Shown here piece after piece: positions 20,938-22,469 of a DNA stretch of 22,469 nucleotides. Both the position numbers and the translations under genes were made by a program. This DNA is from Methanomassiliicoccus sp. UBA6 (GTDB lineage: Archaea > Thermoplasmatota > Thermoplasmata > Methanomassiliicoccales > Methanomassiliicoccaceae), in NCBI GenBank assembly GCA_002508545.1, contig DAVH01000061.1, positions 33,994 to 56,462 of the forward strand. Reading direction: 5' to 3'. The notes beneath the pieces were generated by a model. The model was not told where the DNA came from, searched no databases, and worked only from the letters and a program-made list of their open reading frames with translations. Numbering within the stretch: the first letter of the stretch is position 1; each line of letters begins with the position of its first letter.

Positions 20938-21215
20938 CCGCTTGCGATTCAGAACGGGAGAAGATAATGTTTTTCATCGCCTGGGGCTGTGAAGAGGTCC
21001 CAAGGCCGGATGAGAGCGGCCGGTCACGGCCTGAAGAACACCGCTTTCCGAGCGCGCGATCTCGCGCCTGAGCTCCGCTCGGAGATCCGCTAGCGAGGTC
21101 CAGGGAGTTCGCTCCAAGGCAGCCTAGACGGACGGGGGCGCTCATCCCTAAGCCGTTGTTTAATATGAAACCGAAGAACGATAAATGACCTACCCAGATT
21201 ACCAAAATCAATAAG
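20938..21215. other. Intergenic region between peroxiredoxin and psmB with GC-rich inverted repeats
   Basis: No gene is supported here. The patch 21000-21130 is GC-rich and holds several inverted repeats: GGCCG-GTCA-CGGCC (21018-21031), GATCTC pairing with GAGATC (21058-21063 with 21082-21087), and CTCC-GCTC-GGAG (21073-21084), which competes with the second. AT-rich promoter sequence follows at 21180-21225. The patch could encode a structured RNA, but it does not fit a tRNA. Confidence 0.35.
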
Positions 21216-21224
21216 TTTTATATA
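21216..21224 (+). promoter_or_regulatory. psmB: Main TATA box for psmB
   Basis: TTTTATATA is the strongest TATA box in this region and predicts a leader of about 45-50 nt before the ATG at 21296. A second TATA-like TTTAAAAT at 21254-21261 could drive a shorter transcript, so two start sites are possible. Confidence 0.65.
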
Positions 21225-21295
21225 CGCCCGTCATCATAGGAGAGTTCAGAAAGTTTAAAATCCATCTTTTAACCGATTTTATGGGTTGATGGTCA

Positions 21296-21958
21296 ATGGC
21301 TGATGATCAATTGAAGACGGGAACTACCACCATCGGAATCGTATTCAAAGATGGTGTCGTAATAGCTACTGAGCACCGGGCTACGATGGGGCACCTGATC
21401 GCCCACAAGGATGTCCGCAAACTGTTCAAGATCGATGACAACCTGGGGTTGACCGTAGCAGGTCTGGTCGGTGATGCTCAGCTCCTCGCGAGGTACATCA
21501 AGGCGGAGGTAGAGCTGTACAAGCTCAAGAAGGGCACTCCCATGTCCGTCAAGTCCGCAGCTACGCTCCTATCCAACATCATGAGGGGAGGGGGCGGTTC
21601 CTACGGCTTCTATTACGTCGGTCTCATCATGGGCGGCATCGACGGGACCGGAGGGCACGTGTACTCCCTCGATTCCGCCGGCGGGTCCATCAGGGACGAG
21701 TACGTCACCGTTGGTTCCGGCTCGGTCTTCGCCTACGGCGTGCTGGAGGACCAGTACAGGCCTGGCATGACCGAGGACGAGGCGGTCAATCTCGCCATCA
21801 GGGCGCTCAACGCTGCCATGAGGCGGGACTCCGCAAGCGGCGACGGCTACGCGGTCGCGGTCATCAACAAGGAGGGCTTCAAGGAGCTGACTCCGGAAGA
21901 GACCCTTGAGCGGGCAAAAGAGATGCAGCTCTTGGTCGGTTACGCCAAACACTACTAA
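21296..21958 (+). CDS. psmB: 20S proteasome beta subunit
   Basis: PsmB forms the two inner rings of the archaeal 20S proteasome and carries the proteolytic sites. The 220-residue precursor has a 9-residue propeptide (MADDQLKTG) that is cut to expose Thr10 as the catalytic N-terminal Thr1. In mature numbering, Thr1, Glu17 (in 'IATEHRATMG'), Lys33 (in 'VRKLFKI') and the 'RDSASGDG' segment form the active site. Glu at 17 instead of Asp is also found, as I recall, in the Thermoplasma enzyme, so it is not a defect. 'LTVAGLVGDAQLLARYIKAE' and 'VGSGSVFAYGVLEDQY' are strongly conserved. The alpha subunit is not in the window. fttA follows 54 nt downstream with its own TATA box. Confidence 0.98.
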   Translation: MADDQLKTGTTTIGIVFKDGVVIATEHRATMGHLIAHKDVRKLFKIDDNLGLTVAGLVGDAQLLARYIKAEVELYKLKKGTPMSVKSAATLLSNIMRGGGGSYGFYYVGLIMGGIDGTGGHVYSLDSAGGSIRDEYVTVGSGSVFAYGVLEDQYRPGMTEDEAVNLAIRALNAAMRRDSASGDGYAVAVINKEGFKELTPEETLERAKEMQLLVGYAKHY

Positions 21959-21976
21959 ACCCCTTTCCAATTTCCG

Positions 21977-21984
21977 TTTATATT
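21977..21984 (+). promoter_or_regulatory. TATA box for fttA
   Basis: TTTATATT lies 29-36 nt before the ATG at 22013, within the 54-nt gap after psmB. The spacing predicts a leaderless or nearly leaderless transcript, so fttA can be expressed separately from psmB. Confidence 0.6.
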
Positions 21985-22012
21985 TACTTAAAAACACCAA
22001 GCTGGAATTTGT

Positions 22013-22469
22013 ATGAGCGCAGAGAGAGTTCTAGAGGATGCGAGGGAACAGATCCGGAAGATCGCTCCTTCCGACGTCAACATAACGGCCATCGAGTTCG
22101 AGGGCCCGGTCGTTGTCATATACACCAAGGACATGGAGAAGTTCGCCTCCAACAACGACATAGTGAGACAGCTGGCCCAGGGACTGCGACGGAGGGTCGC
22201 CATCCGGCCCGATCCCTCGACCCTTGCCGACCCGGCCATCGTGGAGAAGAAGATCCGAGAGATCATCCCGGCCGAGGCCCAGATAACTGACATTTACTTC
22301 GAGGATGACACCGGGGAGGTGACGATCGAGGCGATCGCGCCCGGGCTGGTCATCGGCAAGCACGGCAGCATCCTCAACGAGATCAAGAAGGAGGTGGGCT
22401 GGGCGCCGAAGGTCGTTCGGGCGCCTCCGCTCTCATCGAAGACGGTCTCTGACATCAGGAACTATCTCC
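22013..22469 (+). CDS. fttA: FttA/aCPSF1 beta-CASP ribonuclease, N-terminal KH region only (cut by window end)
   Basis: FttA is the archaeal homologue of CPSF73 that cleaves nascent transcripts at U-rich sites and ends transcription by RNA polymerase. The 152 visible residues form the N-terminal KH region: 'VLEDAREQIRKIAPSDVNIT', 'VVIYTKDMEKFASNNDIVRQ', 'IRPDPSTLADPAIVEKKIRE', then the KH loop 'LVIGKHGSILNEIKKEVGW' and 'PKVVRAPPLSSKTVSDIRNY'. The metallo-beta-lactamase and beta-CASP domains lie beyond the window. There is no stop in frame before the end. ATG 22013 follows a TATA box with leaderless spacing. Its place next to psmB is a conserved neighbourhood in many euryarchaea, which supports the assignment. 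Confidence 0.95.
   Translation, partial: MSAERVLEDAREQIRKIAPSDVNITAIEFEGPVVVIYTKDMEKFASNNDIVRQLAQGLRRRVAIRPDPSTLADPAIVEKKIREIIPAEAQITDIYFEDDTGEVTIEAIAPGLVIGKHGSILNEIKKEVGWAPKVVRAPPLSSKTVSDIRNYL

Noticed and set aside
21344..21352. Glu instead of Asp at proteasome position 17
   Set aside because: The Thermoplasma beta subunit, as I recall it, also has Glu there, so this is a lineage feature rather than a lost active site.
1..22469. tRNA, rRNA, CRISPR array, insertion sequence or attachment site
   Set aside because: No T-arm-like GGTTCRAATCC with a matching acceptor stem, no regularly spaced repeats, and no transposase, integrase or Cas motif was found on either strand.

Overview
The window is chromosomal DNA from a euryarchaeon, most likely a member of the Thermoplasmata and plausibly Methanomassiliicoccales. 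The evidence is an archaeal 20S proteasome beta subunit whose sequence resembles the Thermoplasma protein, next to the archaeal termination ribonuclease FttA/aCPSF1; an archaeal-type phosphoglycerate mutase; a DUF6015 protein; a standalone FmdE-like protein; and many TATA boxes about 25 nt before start codons, so leaderless transcripts look common. Most genes are GC-rich and strongly prefer G or C at the third codon position. No mcr, rRNA or tRNA gene is present, so the order is an inference. No insertion sequence, integrase, CRISPR array or prophage gene was seen.

Layout. Positions 1-2315 hold a partial glycolipid-binding-family protein, a divergent Fe-S-type uracil-DNA glycosylase-like protein and a bacterial-looking haloperoxidase-type alpha/beta hydrolase. 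Positions 2365-7308 are a one-directional (minus) run of envelope and signalling genes: two membrane-anchored exported proteins that share a C-terminal domain, a soluble PAS histidine kinase without a response regulator, a DUF5654 protein, a five-TM protein and a markedly AT-rich exported protein. Positions 7309-8812 are a sparse stretch with three tiny genes and several inverted repeats, including a possible structured leader. Positions 8813-12013 are housekeeping genes on the plus strand: M29 aminopeptidase, DUF6015, apgM and a zinc-ribbon membrane protein.

Positions 12004-19096 form the most distinctive region. On the plus strand, a ten-cysteine protein, a VirB11/TadA-type secretion ATPase and a double T2SF-domain (TadB/TadC or ArlJ-like) membrane platform form a tight operon with overlapping or nearly touching genes. 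On the minus strand, divergently, a U32-family protein is followed by two prepilin-like proteins coupled by an ATGA overlap. Together they look like an archaeal type IV-pilus or secretion machine with its own minor pilins and an unusual cysteine-rich partner.

Positions 19062-22469 hold an FmdE-like protein (convergent, overlapping the platform gene), a DUF2085 membrane protein, a peroxiredoxin, and finally psmB followed by the start of fttA. The psmB-fttA pair places protein degradation beside transcription termination; U-tracts of the kind FttA acts on follow several genes in this window.
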